Shown here one piece after another: positions 18,969 through 27,685 of a stretch of 64,000 nucleotides of DNA. A model generated the notes under the pieces. That model was given only the letters and a program-made list of their open reading frames with translations. It was not told the DNA's origin and made no database searches. The translations under genes were made by a program, and so were the position numbers. The DNA lies in NCBI RefSeq assembly GCF_037892195.1, contig NZ_JATACI010000002.1, positions 558,001-622,000 on the forward strand. The letters are read 5' to 3'. The stretch comes from Yoonia sp. GPGPB17. Lineage in GTDB: Bacteria > Pseudomonadota > Alphaproteobacteria > Rhodobacterales > Rhodobacteraceae. The stretch's first letter is position 1; the number at the start of each line of letters is the position of its first letter.

Positions 18969-19112
18969 TTAGCGCCAGAAGGCCATCCATTCGATCAATG
19001 TGGTCAGTTTACGCATCAGAAATACGGTGTTCGCCCAGTCATGCTGAACATAGTCATATGCAAAGAGCGCTGCGATGCAGACGCCGATGATAAGCGCAAG
19101 TTTATTGGTCAT
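18969..19112 (-). CDS. Small membrane protein between the gap genes
   Basis: A 47-residue frame: MTNKLALIIGVCIAALFAYD, then a hydrophilic turn VQHDWANTVF and the Trp-rich end EWMAFWR. One transmembrane helix (about residues 4-19) is clear. I recognise no family. It lies between the two gap genes on the same strand, 71 bases before gap1. There is no strong ribosome binding site before ATG 19112, but the codon pattern and placement favour a real gene. Confidence 0.6.
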   Translation of the reverse strand: MTNKLALIIGVCIAALFAYDYVQHDWANTVFLMRKLTTLIEWMAFWR

Positions 19113-19137
19113 AACTATGGTCTACCGAGCGCTGCGG

Positions 19138-19166
19138 AAAATGGCAAAGCCCGCTTGCGCGGGCTT
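19138..19166 (-). terminator. Terminator of gap2
   Basis: Perfect 8-bp stem AAGCCCGC (19147-19154) with GCGGGCTT (19159-19166) and a 4-nt loop; on the minus strand it is followed by TTTGCCATTTT. It lies 28 bases past the gap2 stop and separates gap2 from the small membrane-protein gene. Confidence 0.8.
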
Positions 19167-19193
19167 GTCAGGTTTTCCGCTTGGTACTTGGGG

Positions 19194-20197
19194 TTAGTGC
19201 AGGCGACCCATGGTCGCAGCAACGTCAGCCATACGCGCCGAGAAGCCCCACTCATTGTCGTACCATGCCAGCACACGCACGGTTTTGCCGCCGACGACTT
19301 TGGTTTGATCCGGTGCAAAAATCGAACTTTCGGTCGTGTGGTTGAAGTCGATGCTGACTTTGGCCTCGTCATCATAAGACATGACCATACCCATGTAACC
19401 TGCCGCGGCCTCTGCGACGATGGCGTTGACGTCGGCGACCGTCACGGACTTGCTTAAGCCTCAAAGGTCAGGTCGACAGCGCTGACATTCGGGGTCGGAA
19501 CCCGCATGGCGGTGCCGTCCAGTTTGCCAGCCAATTCCGGCAAGACTTCGCCGAGGGCTTTGGCGGCCCCGGTCGAGGTTGGGATCATCGCCATGGCGGC
19601 CGCACGTGCCCGGTAGAGGTCACTATGGCGCCGGTCCAACGTGGGCTGGTCGCCGGTGTAGCTATGGATCGTTGTCATAATGCCGCGTTCAATGCCAATC
19701 GCATCGTTCAGCACCTTGGCAAGCGGCGCAAGGCAGTTCGTTGTGCAGGACCCGTTCGAGATCATCCGCTCGTTCGCGATCAGGTCGCGGTGGTTCACGC
19801 CATAGACAACCGTGCGGTCAACGTTCTTGGCGGGGGCCGAAATCAGGACTTTCTTGGCACCGCGATTAAGGTGGACGTCCGATTTCTGACCATCGTTGAA
19901 TTTGCCGGTGCATTCCAACACCACATCAACGCCGTCCCAATCCAGTTCTTCGGGTTCATAGGTCGACATCACGTCAATCGGTCCGCGGCCCAGATCAAGT
20001 GCGTTGCCCTTGACCGTAACCGGACTGCCAAAGCGGCCATGCACGCTGTCATACTTCAACAAATGCGCGTTTGTCTCAATTGGCCCGGTGGCGTTGATCT
20101 TGACGACCTGTACGTCATTGCGGGCGGCCTCGGTGATATGTGCCAAAGTACAACGTCCGATGCGTCCGAACCCGTTGATCCCGATGGTGACTGTCAT
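19194..20197 (-). CDS. gap: Glyceraldehyde-3-phosphate dehydrogenase (copy 2), frame broken once
   Basis: The second gap gene; restored length is about 334 residues. The N-terminal [13 protein letters not shown], catalytic [23 protein letters not shown] and C-terminal [12 protein letters not shown] are all intact. The frame breaks at 19452-19459, where the minus strand reads GAG GCT TAA GC; replacing GCTTAAGC by GCTGGC gives EAGKSVTVADVNAI and joins the two parts. The total of 1004 nt fits one missing or two extra bases. The start is ATG 20197. Three operator-like palindromes stand 91-156 bases upstream. It shares about half its residues with copy 1. Confidence 0.92.
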
Positions 20198-20287
20198 GAC
20201 TGCGGTCCTTTGGTACAGGTTCCAGTTGTTGCTTCGTATACGGGGGTATGCGGTAAGAGCCAAAGGAAAAAGCTTTGTAGCTCAGTA

Positions 20288-20353
20288 TGTTATCGTTAAC
20301 AAATGGTGTTAGCGATAACGAAATCACATGCCGGAGGAATGTTATCGCAAACA
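20288..20353. promoter_or_regulatory. Three LacI-type operators upstream of gap2
   Basis: TGTTATCGTTAACA (20288-20301), TGTTAGCGATAACG (20307-20320) and TGTTATCGCAAACA (20340-20353) are variants of TGTTANCGNTAACA, a CG-centred palindrome typical of LacI-family regulators. Alphaproteobacterial central-carbon regulators of that family (CceR/PckR type) are the first candidates. The rest of 20198-20476 holds no gene. Confidence 0.7.
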
Positions 20354-20476
20354 GTTTTCAGCGCTGTCGAATCGATCTTTGCGTTTGCCGCAGGCCGCAA
20401 GCAAAGTACGGGCAGAGATGCGTGGGATCAGAAGCTGAAGCGAGATTGGCACGGTGTCGTTGACACATCAAAAACG

Positions 20477-21016
20477 CTACTCGAAACGGGCTTGCAGTTC
20501 TTGCAGGGTGAATGTCTGTGGGACGAAACCGGCCTCTTCGGGATCATCGTTGGGGTCTGACGTGATGCACATTGTGTTGCAAAGCTGCCGTGCGATTTGT
20601 GCGTCATAGTCCACAAGCCAAACGCGACCGGCTGGCGTGCCGATGTAGCCATCAATCCTGGCATCAAAATCACCCGTGACGTCATCAACTGACGGCACTT
20701 CATTGTCGTAGACGTCCGAGAATGAGCCATGTGTATGGTAAGAGGCCAGAACACTGTCGTTAGGTTCTGGCAAATCGCAATAATCCTCCCGTCCGGGAGC
20801 GGGGGCAGTAGCGGCCAGACCACCGGTCTCCGTCTCATAGATATAGCCGCAATATTCACGGCTTTCCGCGATTGAGGCAGGCTGAATGCCGTCAAGCACC
20901 CGCATGGCGAAAGCGTCGATATCACCAGTCTGCGCAATGATTGGGGGCTCTTCAGTGCAGCTGACCAGTGCGACAAGGCCAATGGCGGCCACGACGGTGC
21001 CGATTTTAAGATATGT
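20477..21016 (-). CDS. DUF4329 lipoprotein with a JAMM-like motif
   Basis: About 179 residues from ATG 21016 (AAGG 8 nt upstream; ATG 21034 is the alternative). The signal peptide ends in the lipobox LVSC with Cys21, so it is a lipoprotein. The mature part matches DUF4329: SREYCGYIYETETGGL, ASYHTHGSFSDVYDNEVPSVDD and GYIGTPAGRVWLVDYDA. HTHG followed by PSVDD resembles the H-x-H...S-x-x-D metal site of JAB/JAMM peptidases, so a zinc peptidase-like role is possible but unproven. It starts right after tkt on the same strand, an odd partner for transketolase. Confidence 0.8.
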   Translation of the reverse strand, partial: TYLKIGTVVAAIGLVALVSCTEEPPIIAQTGDIDAFAMRVLDGIQPASIAESREYCGYIYETETGGLAATAPAPGREDYCDLPEPNDSVLASYHTHGSFSDVYDNEVPSVDDVTGDFDARIDGYIGTPAGRVWLVDYDAQIARQLCNTMCITSDPNDDPEEAGFVPQTFTLQELQARFE

Positions 21017-21037
21017 CATCGTCGTGGCCTTCATCTT

Positions 21038-23062
21038 TTACTTGATCAGTGATTTGACTTTGTCAGCGGTGTCTTGTGCTGTGATCCCGAACTCTTTGTA
21101 GAGTCGGTCCGCAGGGGCAGAGGCCCCAAAGCCATGCATGCCAACAAACCCGGATTTTTCGCGTTTGCCGCGTTCGCCAAACAGCCAGCGGTCCCAACCG
21201 AAGCGAATACCTGCTTCGATGGCGACGCGTACCGGACCGCCGGGCAGGACGCGCTTGCGGTAGGCTTCGTCTTGCTCTTCAAAGATTTCCCAGCAGGGCA
21301 TTGAGACGACACGCGTGCCGATGCCTTCGGCTTGCAGCAGGTCACGGGCTTCCATGGCGATGCTGACCTCCGAACCAGTGGCCATCAGGATCGCCTGACG
21401 TTTGCCTTCTGCATCAGCCAGAACATAGGCACCTTGGGCGACCATGTTCTTGTTCTTATGCTCGGTGCGCACGGTGGGCAGCCCCTGACGGGTCAGGGCA
21501 AGCACGCTTGGCGTTTTCTGCGACGTCAGTGCCAGTTCCCAAGCTTCTGCCGTCTCAACAGTATCGGCTGGCCGGAAGACGTTCATGTTTGGTGTCGCAC
21601 GCAGCATGGCGAGGTGTTCGACGGGCTGGTGTGTTGGCCCGTCTTCGCCAAGCCCGATGCTGTCATGGGTCATGACGTAGGTCGTGGGGATACCCATCAG
21701 GGCAGACAGGCGCATGGCACCGCGCGCATAATCGGTGAAGCACATGAAGGTGCCGCCGTAGGGGCGGGCGCCACCATGCAGCGCCATGCCGTTCATCGCA
21801 GCCGCCATCCCGTGTTCGCGCACACCGTAGTAGATGTAGCGCCCCTTGCGGGTATCAGGGTGGAACACGCCCATGTCTTTGGTCAGCGTGTTGTTGGACC
21901 CGGTCAGATCCGCCGAACCACCAATGGTTTCCTGCATGATCGGGTTGATGACTTCGAGCGTCATCTCGGATGATTTGCGGGTGGCGACCTTTGGTTTACC
22001 CTCGGTGATCTGCTTTTTCAGCGCACGGATTGTGGCCGACAGACGTTTGGGTGCTTCGCCGGCATAGGTCCGGTTAAATTCGGCCTGCTTGCTGGCGGAG
22101 AGTTTGTTGAAACGGTCCTGCCATTCCTGATGTGCCGCCGCACCTCGCGCGCCGATGGCCGCCCATTCTGCAAGGCACTCTGGGGAGACTTCAAAGTCGC
22201 CCATTGGCGCGCCATAAGCCTCTTTCGCGGCTTTCAATTGTTCGGCGTCGGTCAACGCGCCATGACCTTTGGAGGTATCCTGCGCGGCGTGACCCAGGGC
22301 GATATGGGTCTTGCAGGCGATCATGGACGGCTTTCCGGCCTTTTTTGCGGCGGTGATGGCCGCATCAATCGCCTCGGGGTCGTGGCCATCGATTTCCTGC
22401 ACATGCCAGCCAGAGGCTTTGAAGCGCATCGGCTGGTCGGTGATGTCGGCGATATCGACGGTGCCGTCGATGGTGATGTTGTTGTTGTCCCAGAACACGA
22501 TGAGGTTGGACAGTTTTTGCATACCAGCCAATGCAATGGCTTCCTGGCTGACGCCCTCCATCAGGCAGCCGTCACCCGCCATCACATAGGTGTGGTGATC
22601 AATGATCTTCTTGCCCCATGTGGCGCGCTGGATTTCTTCGGCAATGGCGAAACCGACAGAGTTGGCAATGCCTTGGCCCAAAGGACCGGTGGTGGTTTCG
22701 ATCCCGCGTGCATGGCCGAACTCAGGATGGCCTGCCGTGCGTGCGCCCCATTGGCGGAAATCCTTGATCTGCTCGAGTGGCATATCTTCGTAACCCGTCA
22801 GATACATCAGCGCGTAGAGCAACATGGAACCGTGGCCAGCAGACAGAATGAACCGGTCGCGGTCGGGCCAGTGTGGGGCCTTGGGATCAAAGTTGAGGTG
22901 CTTTTCAAACAGAACCGTCGCCACATCGGCCATGCCCATCGGCATGCCAGAATGGCCAGAGTTGGCAGCGGCCACCGCATCCAGTGTCAAAGTGCGGATG
23001 GCTGTCGCTTTCATCCAATGGTCAGGGTGGGCGTTCCGCAGTGCTGCAATATCCAAGGTCAT
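21038..23062 (-). CDS. tkt: Transketolase
   Basis: A 674-residue thiamine-diphosphate enzyme of the pentose phosphate pathway. The N-terminal [19 protein letters not shown], the cofactor-binding [13 protein letters not shown]...[16 protein letters not shown] ([11 protein letters not shown]) and the second-domain [18 protein letters not shown] are all present. Full length. Together with the two gap genes downstream it forms a triose/pentose sugar block. Its upstream region (23063-23318) is shared with the divergent coiled-coil/zapA unit and contains a 57-base hairpin. Confidence 0.96.
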   Translation of the reverse strand: MTLDIAALRNAHPDHWMKATAIRTLTLDAVAAANSGHSGMPMGMADVATVLFEKHLNFDPKAPHWPDRDRFILSAGHGSMLLYALMYLTGYEDMPLEQIKDFRQWGARTAGHPEFGHARGIETTTGPLGQGIANSVGFAIAEEIQRATWGKKIIDHHTYVMAGDGCLMEGVSQEAIALAGMQKLSNLIVFWDNNNITIDGTVDIADITDQPMRFKASGWHVQEIDGHDPEAIDAAITAAKKAGKPSMIACKTHIALGHAAQDTSKGHGALTDAEQLKAAKEAYGAPMGDFEVSPECLAEWAAIGARGAAAHQEWQDRFNKLSASKQAEFNRTYAGEAPKRLSATIRALKKQITEGKPKVATRKSSEMTLEVINPIMQETIGGSADLTGSNNTLTKDMGVFHPDTRKGRYIYYGVREHGMAAAMNGMALHGGARPYGGTFMCFTDYARGAMRLSALMGIPTTYVMTHDSIGLGEDGPTHQPVEHLAMLRATPNMNVFRPADTVETAEAWELALTSQKTPSVLALTRQGLPTVRTEHKNKNMVAQGAYVLADAEGKRQAILMATGSEVSIAMEARDLLQAEGIGTRVVSMPCWEIFEEQDEAYRKRVLPGGPVRVAIEAGIRFGWDRWLFGERGKREKSGFVGMHGFGASAPADRLYKEFGITAQDTADKVKSLIK

Positions 23063-23111
23063 CAGGTCCTATTTACGAAAGGTGAATAACGGGCGTGGGA
23101 GCGTCATAACA

Positions 23112-23168
23112 GGCAGGCCCCCAAGATCAAGCATGACAGCTAAGTTACTCATATTCTTGGGGCCTGCC
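23112..23168. other. Strong long-loop hairpin between tkt and the zapA unit
   Basis: GGCAGGCCCCCAAGA (23112-23126) pairs with TCTTGGGGCCTGCC (23155-23168) with one bulged base. The loop is about 28 nt and includes the start of an 18-codon plus-strand frame (ATG 23133). There is no T tract, so it is not an ordinary terminator. It sits in the transcribed leader region of one of the two divergent units. Confidence 0.5.
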
Positions 23169-23318
23169 GGTTTGCGAGCAGACGAATGATCGCTTACGCT
23201 TGGACGCAAGAGGCACGATTCGGCGCATTGCGCCCCGCAGGTGGGGCAAGAAAAACATGTGCGCTACAAAGGTTATGGCAAAGACGAGGGGATCCTCGCG
23301 CCACGAAAGGACGGGCGG

Positions 23319-23789
23319 ATGAGTGACATCAGTACATTGGAAAGCCGTATCACGGCGGCGCTGGACAGGATCAGGCAAGGATTGGAAACCTCCGGTGGGC
23401 AGGCCGCCGCCGACCCTGAATTGCAAGCGTCGCTTGATCAGGAGCGCGCGCAGAACGCCGAATTGGTCGAGCGGGTGCGCGTTTTGAAAGAGCGTCAGGA
23501 TACGCAGGTCGCAAACCTGACTTTGCGGGCGGAAACCCAAAGCAAGCACCTGATGAAGCTGGATGAGGAGTTGCAGCAATTGCGGGCCTCTAACGTCCAG
23601 TTGCGCGAAATGAATACCAGGTTGCGCGAGACGGTGACGGCGGGTTTGGCCCCGGAGTTGCACGATGCAGCGGTAACCACTGAAATGGAAGCACTGCATG
23701 TCCAGCGGTCCGCGGATGCTGCAGAGGTGGAAGCAATACTCGACGAGTTGAAACCCCTGATCGAGGAGGCATCCCATGCCGCAGGTTGA
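23319..23789 (+). CDS. Coiled-coil protein upstream of zapA
   Basis: A 156-residue cytoplasmic protein, mostly heptad-repeat coiled coil from about residue 30 to 110 (DQERAQNAELVERVRVLKER, LRAETQSKHLMKLDEELQQL). The start at ATG 23319 follows AAAGGA. It overlaps zapA by 14 bases, so the pair is co-translated and a role with ZapA at the division ring is likely. I know it only as a conserved hypothetical protein of this neighbourhood. It has no signal or membrane segment. Confidence 0.75.
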   Translation: MSDISTLESRITAALDRIRQGLETSGGQAAADPELQASLDQERAQNAELVERVRVLKERQDTQVANLTLRAETQSKHLMKLDEELQQLRASNVQLREMNTRLRETVTAGLAPELHDAAVTTEMEALHVQRSADAAEVEAILDELKPLIEEASHAAG

Positions 23790-24162
23790 GATTGAAATCG
23801 GAGGTCGGACCTTTGAAGTTGCCTGTCAGGAGGGCGAAGAGCATTTTTTGCATTCCGCCGCAACGATGTTAGATGCTGAAGCGGCCCATCTGGCCGATCA
23901 GATCGGGCGCGTACCAGAGGCCCGCATGCTGTTGATGGCGGGTCTGATGCTGGCCGATAAGACCGCAGGTCTGGAAGACCGGGTGCGCGAGCTAGAAGCG
24001 CAAGCTGCGAAGATGCGAGTGGATATGGAAACGTTGCAAGCCCAGCCCGCGCCGGAACCAGTGCGCGTGGAGGTGCCTGTGGTGCCTGCCACTGTCACGG
24101 ATGCATTAGCCGAGATCGCTGCACGTGCCGAGGCTTTGGCCGAGCAGGTCGAAACGCGCTAG
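23776..24162 (+). CDS. zapA: Cell division protein ZapA
   Basis: A 128-residue FtsZ-ring stabiliser. The N-terminal VEIEIGGRTFEVACQEGEEHFL and the helix HLADQIGRVPEARMLLMAGLMLADKTAGLEDRV match ZapA, which dimerises through its head and forms a coiled-coil tail; here an extra Pro/Val-rich C-terminal extension of about 40 residues follows. GAGGAGG directly precedes ATG 23776. It ends 26 bases from the convergent grxD. The 6S RNA gene often found after zapA has no room here. Confidence 0.88.
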   Translation: MPQVEIEIGGRTFEVACQEGEEHFLHSAATMLDAEAAHLADQIGRVPEARMLLMAGLMLADKTAGLEDRVRELEAQAAKMRVDMETLQAQPAPEPVRVEVPVVPATVTDALAEIAARAEALAEQVETR

Positions 24163-24178
24163 CGGGCAATATGCCCGC
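24162..24178. terminator. Hairpin between convergent zapA and grxD
   Basis: GCGGGC (24162-24167) and GCCCGC (24173-24178) around AATAT, beginning within the zapA stop codon. A T tract is lacking on either side, so termination is likely but weak. Confidence 0.5.
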
Positions 24179-24187
24179 CAACTGACT

Positions 24188-24547
24188 TTAGGCGTTCGCT
24201 TCGCGGATTTTGTCCGCAGCGTCTTTGTCGAAAGTCACACCACTCTCAGCAAAAAGCGTGTCCAACTCGCCCGACAATGTCATCTCGGTGATGATATCGC
24301 AGCCGCCGACAAACTCACCTTTGACGTAAAGCTGCGGGATGGTGGGCCAGTCAGAGTAATCCTTGATGCCTTGGCGGATGTCGTCGTCTGCCAGCACATT
24401 CACGTCGTTGAAGTCGACGCCCATGAAATTCAGGACACCGGCCACACGGGACGAGAAGCCACATTGCGGCATGCTCTTGGTGCCTTTCATAAAAAGGACA
24501 ACGTCATTGTTGGTGACGGTTTCTTTGATTTGGTCCTGGGCTGTCAT
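24188..24547 (-). CDS. grxD: Monothiol glutaredoxin, Grx4 type
   Basis: A 119-residue cytoplasmic protein with the CGFS active site in KGTKSMPQCGFSSRVAG, plus WPTIPQLYVKGEFVGGCDI for glutathione binding. CGFS glutaredoxins carry [2Fe-2S] clusters and form heterodimers with BolA proteins in iron sensing and cluster delivery. A bolA gene lies two genes upstream on the same strand with a small membrane protein between, so the three probably form one operon. Confidence 0.95.
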   Translation of the reverse strand: MTAQDQIKETVTNNDVVLFMKGTKSMPQCGFSSRVAGVLNFMGVDFNDVNVLADDDIRQGIKDYSDWPTIPQLYVKGEFVGGCDIITEMTLSGELDTLFAESGVTFDKDAADKIREANA

Positions 24548-24593
24548 TTTCTGTCTCCGATTTATTCAAACGTAGAAGGCTTAACGCTTCTCA

Positions 24594-24836
24594 TTATTTT
24601 GCTGGCCATTTGCGATCTGCGCGTGATCTCCATGCTAGGCGACGGTTTTCTGTTTCGGCTTTGTCAACGACCCTCATGTCGGTTGCTTCCATGCCGAGCT
24701 CTACCTCGTTCTTTGACCCATGATGATGCCTTGTTGGCCGATTGAGAAACCGTTGCAGTTTGCTCCAACCGACAATGACGGCGGAAATCACCGCTAAGAT
24801 ACCAACTGCGATAAAGAAATAGACCTCTGAAGCCAC
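24594..24836 (-). CDS. Small single-helix membrane protein between bolA and grxD
   Basis: 80 residues. One transmembrane helix (about residues 5-24, VYFFIAVGILAVISAVIVGW) is followed by a charged cytoplasmic tail with RHHHGSKNEVEL. The start is GTG 24836, whose first base is the last base of the bolA stop codon (TAGTG), so translation is coupled. The family is unknown to me. Its place between two partners of an iron-sulfur chaperone pair suggests an accessory role in that process, which is inference only. Confidence 0.65.
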   Translation of the reverse strand: MASEVYFFIAVGILAVISAVIVGWSKLQRFLNRPTRHHHGSKNEVELGMEATDMRVVDKAETENRRLAWRSRADRKWPAK

Positions 24837-25069
24837 TAGTCGGGGGCCTTTGTCGTTAACGCAAGCGCGTGAAGCTCGCCATTATTCCCATCCATTTTGC
24901 CTTTTAGCGCCGCGTTCACTGCGCGGTGCTGCTGGACGCGGTTTTTGCCACGAAAGCTCTCATCAATCACTTCCGCCGCATACTTCACGCCAGAACCTTC
25001 AATTCTGATTTTCGCGTCCGGGAAGGTCTCGCGTAGCAGTGTTTCGATTTCATGGGCGGTGATAGGCAT
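24836..25069 (-). CDS. BolA family protein
   Basis: A 77-residue protein with the class II KH-like BolA fold: LLRETFPDAKIRIEG, the FRGKNRVQQHRAVNAAL helix carrying the invariant His, and the C-terminal GELHALALTTKAPD. BolA proteins bind the cluster shared with CGFS glutaredoxins. It is the first gene of bolA-membrane protein-grxD. Its own upstream 98 bases separate it from the 3' end of purL. Confidence 0.92.
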   Translation of the reverse strand: MPITAHEIETLLRETFPDAKIRIEGSGVKYAAEVIDESFRGKNRVQQHRAVNAALKGKMDGNNGELHALALTTKAPD

Positions 25070-25167
25070 CGGCGGTCCTTTTGCTCGGTTGCATCTAAAC
25101 TAGGGCCGCGGTTGCCGACGGACAAGTGGGGATAACTTGCGAGATAGTATTTGACGCATGACGTTGA

Positions 25168-27327
25168 TCAGGCGACGGCACTTGCGAAGGCGCTGCGGAA
25201 CGTCGCGGACAACTCTGAAAGCGGGGCGCTTTGGCTGCCGAAAGTGATTTGATCGCCGCCAACCTTCCCAACCGTCGTGAGTGTCACACCGACTTGGTTT
25301 GCGGCGATCATCAGTGCTTCGGCATGATCGAAGTTACAGCCAATCAGATAGCGTGCCTGATCTTCGCCGAAGAGGGTGGGTGTGTCTTCAATATCGAGGG
25401 CGACGCCAACGCCAGCAGCTTCGGCAAGCTCGAACGCCGCCAGAGCGAGCCCGCCATCGGCGAGATCGGTGCACGCTTTGATATGCGCGTGGTTGGCACG
25501 GATGAAATCGCCGTGTACCTTTTCTGCGGCCAGATCAACCGGTGGCGCATCACCCTCTGCACGGTCATAGACCTCTGCCAGCAGGGCGGATTGACCGAGG
25601 TGGCCGTTGGTTTCGCCTAAGAGCAAGAGGAGGTGCCCTTCGCGTATCTCGCCTGTGATCATGTGGTCGGGATTGTTGATTATGCCAACAGCACCAATCG
25701 TGGGTGTGGGCAGGATGCCCTTGCCGTCGGTTTCGTTATAAAGTGACACGTTGCCGGAGACGATGGGCATGTCGAGGGCGGCAACGGCTTCGCCGATCCC
25801 TTGGATCGCGCCGACGAATTGCCCCATGATGCGCGGCTTTTCAGGGTTGCCGAAGTTCATGTTGTCAGTTGTGGCCAGCGGGGTTGCACCAACGGCGGTG
25901 AGGTTGCGATAGGCCTCAGCCACCGCTTGCTTGCCGCCTTCGACCGGATTGGCTTTGACGTAGCGCGGAGTGACGTCGCTGGTGAAGGCCAGCGCCTTGT
26001 CGGTGCCATGCACGCGCACGATGCCCGCGCCTGCACCGGGCGCGCGGGCCGTGTCGCCCATGACCTGTTGGTCATATTGTTCATAGACCCACTGCTTGCC
26101 TGCATAATTGGGGCTGTTGATCAGCGCCCTCAGGCCGTCGATGGGGTGCACACCTGCGATCTCACCCAATGGGTCGGCGGTCGGTGTCGGCTCCCACGGG
26201 CGGTCGTATTCGGGCGCTGAGCCGGAGAGGGTGGCCAATGGTAGGTCGGCCATGACTTCGCCATCGTGTTCAACGAGGAAGCGGTCCTCAGCGATGGTTT
26301 CACCCACGATCGCAAAGTCGAGGTCCCATTTTTCGAAAACGGCACGCGCTTCGGCTTCGAGCTCTGGTTTGAGGACCATGAGCATGCGTTCCTGGCTTTC
26401 TGACAGCATCATCTCATAGGCGGTCATGTTCTCTTCGCGCTGGGGAACGGCGTTGAGGTTCAGCTTGACGCCAAGGCCACCTTTGTCGCCCATCTCTACA
26501 GCCGAACATGTCAGGCCAGCGGCCCCCATATCCTGGATCGAGATCACGGCACCTGTGGCCATCAGTTCCAGCGTCGCCTCCATCAGCCGCTTTTCGGTGA
26601 AAGGATCACCGACTTGCACGGTGGGGCGCTTTTCTTCAATCGTGTCGTCAAACTCGGCAGAGGCCATGGTGGCGCCGCCAACCCCATCGCGGCCTGTTTT
26701 GGCGCCGAGATAGACGACGGGCATGCCGATGCCAGAGGCGGCTGAGTAGAAGATTTTGTCGGCGTCTGCGAGACCAGCGGCGAACGCATTGACCAGACAA
26801 TTGCCGTTATATGCTGGATCAAACCGAACTTCGCCGCCGACAGTGGGTACACCGAAGCAGTTGCCGTAGCCACCAACACCAGCGACGACGCCGTTGACCA
26901 GTTGACGCGTCTTGGGGTGATCTGGTTCGCCAAATGAAAGCGAGTTCATCGCAGCAATAGGCCGCGCCCCCATCGTGAAGACATCGCGCAGGATGCCACC
27001 CACGCCGGTCGCTGCCCCTTGGTAGGGTTCGATATAGCTGGGGTGGTTGTGGCTCTCCATTTTGAATACGACCGCTTGACCGTCGCCAATATCGACAACG
27101 CCCGCGTTTTCACCGGGGCCGCAGATGACCTGCGGACCTTCGGTAGGCAGGGTACGCAGCCATTTCTTCGAAGACTTGTAAGAGCAGTGCTCATTCCACA
27201 TCGCCGAAAAGATGCCCAGTTCGGTAAAACTTGGCTCGCGTCCGATGATCTCAAGAATGCGCTGGTATTCGTCAGGCGAAAGCCCATGGGCTGCGATCAG
27301 GTCTTCGGTGATGGCTAGCTCTTGCAT
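25168..27327 (-). CDS. purL: Phosphoribosylformylglycinamidine synthase subunit PurL
   Basis: A 719-residue ATP-dependent enzyme that, with PurQ and PurS, converts FGAR to FGAM in purine synthesis. This is the small form of PurL typical of alphaproteobacteria. [44 protein letters not shown] and [15 protein letters not shown] are diagnostic. GGGGGA precedes ATG 27327. PurQ and PurS are not in the window. A terminator and a predicted small RNA lie 143 bases upstream on the same strand. Confidence 0.96.
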   Translation of the reverse strand: MQELAITEDLIAAHGLSPDEYQRILEIIGREPSFTELGIFSAMWNEHCSYKSSKKWLRTLPTEGPQVICGPGENAGVVDIGDGQAVVFKMESHNHPSYIEPYQGAATGVGGILRDVFTMGARPIAAMNSLSFGEPDHPKTRQLVNGVVAGVGGYGNCFGVPTVGGEVRFDPAYNGNCLVNAFAAGLADADKIFYSAASGIGMPVVYLGAKTGRDGVGGATMASAEFDDTIEEKRPTVQVGDPFTEKRLMEATLELMATGAVISIQDMGAAGLTCSAVEMGDKGGLGVKLNLNAVPQREENMTAYEMMLSESQERMLMVLKPELEAEARAVFEKWDLDFAIVGETIAEDRFLVEHDGEVMADLPLATLSGSAPEYDRPWEPTPTADPLGEIAGVHPIDGLRALINSPNYAGKQWVYEQYDQQVMGDTARAPGAGAGIVRVHGTDKALAFTSDVTPRYVKANPVEGGKQAVAEAYRNLTAVGATPLATTDNMNFGNPEKPRIMGQFVGAIQGIGEAVAALDMPIVSGNVSLYNETDGKGILPTPTIGAVGIINNPDHMITGEIREGHLLLLLGETNGHLGQSALLAEVYDRAEGDAPPVDLAAEKVHGDFIRANHAHIKACTDLADGGLALAAFELAEAAGVGVALDIEDTPTLFGEDQARYLIGCNFDHAEALMIAANQVGVTLTTVGKVGGDQITFGSQSAPLSELSATFRSAFASAVA

Positions 27328-27469
27328 CTTGTCCCCCGGGGCTTGAGTCGCGCGTGTTTTAAGGGGTTGCGCCTGAGAGGGAAAGGGAAGTGTCGATTTG
27401 TATGCGCAGATGCCTTACCGGGGTCACTTGATCGGGTATGGAAGGATATCGGACCGGGGATGCGACGGC

Positions 27470-27550
27470 AAAAAAAATGCCGGGCGCGAAGCCCGGCGTA
27501 GTCCAACAGGGAGGTGAAGATGATGAGCGCTTAAGCATCACCGCCTTCGA
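27470..27550 (-). ncRNA. Predicted small RNA with anti-Shine-Dalgarno segment
   Basis: The minus-strand transcript would start near 27550 and be about 80 nt. A 5' hairpin (GGTGATG/CATCATC, 27519-27542) is followed by single-stranded TTCACCTCCCT (27518-27508), complementary to an extended ribosome binding site, and a terminator with a 7-bp stem (27479-27485/27491-27497) plus eight U (27477-27470). No open frame fits it. This layout resembles the CCUCC-bearing stress small RNAs of Rhodobacteraceae (CcsR or 'cuckoo' type). The remaining part of the gene-free interval 27328-27685 shows only an imperfect inverted repeat GCTATG/CATAGC at 27615-27635. Confidence 0.6.
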
Positions 27551-27555
27551 GAGTT

Positions 27556-27584
27556 GAGATAGGGTGCGTTTTTTGACCATTCAA
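27556..27584 (-). promoter_or_regulatory. Promoter candidate for the small RNA
   Basis: On the minus strand TTGAAT (27584-27579), a 17-base spacer and TATCTC (27561-27556) place the start near 27549, just before the 5' hairpin. CTTGAA followed by CTATCT also resembles heat-shock sigma promoters. Confidence 0.45.
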
Positions 27585-27685
27585 GAAAAAATGGGGGTAA
27601 AACAGCGCAAAGCCGCTATGTGCTCTGTGCATAGCTGAGGGATCGGCAAGGGTGACCGCCAACTTCTGTCAATGGAATGAGGTGC

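Noticed and set aside
24163..24187. 6S RNA gene downstream of zapA
   Set aside because: Only 25 bases separate zapA from the convergent grxD; there is no room for a 150-180 nt RNA.
27511..27534. Plus-strand start codon behind an excellent GGAGGTGA
   Set aside because: The frame codes only MMSA before a stop; the SD-like sequence is better explained as the complement of the small RNA's anti-SD segment.
27359..27580. 73-codon minus-strand frame MVKKRTLSQLSK...
   Set aside because: It reads through the strong terminator hairpin at 27470-27497 and has no ribosome binding site or homology.
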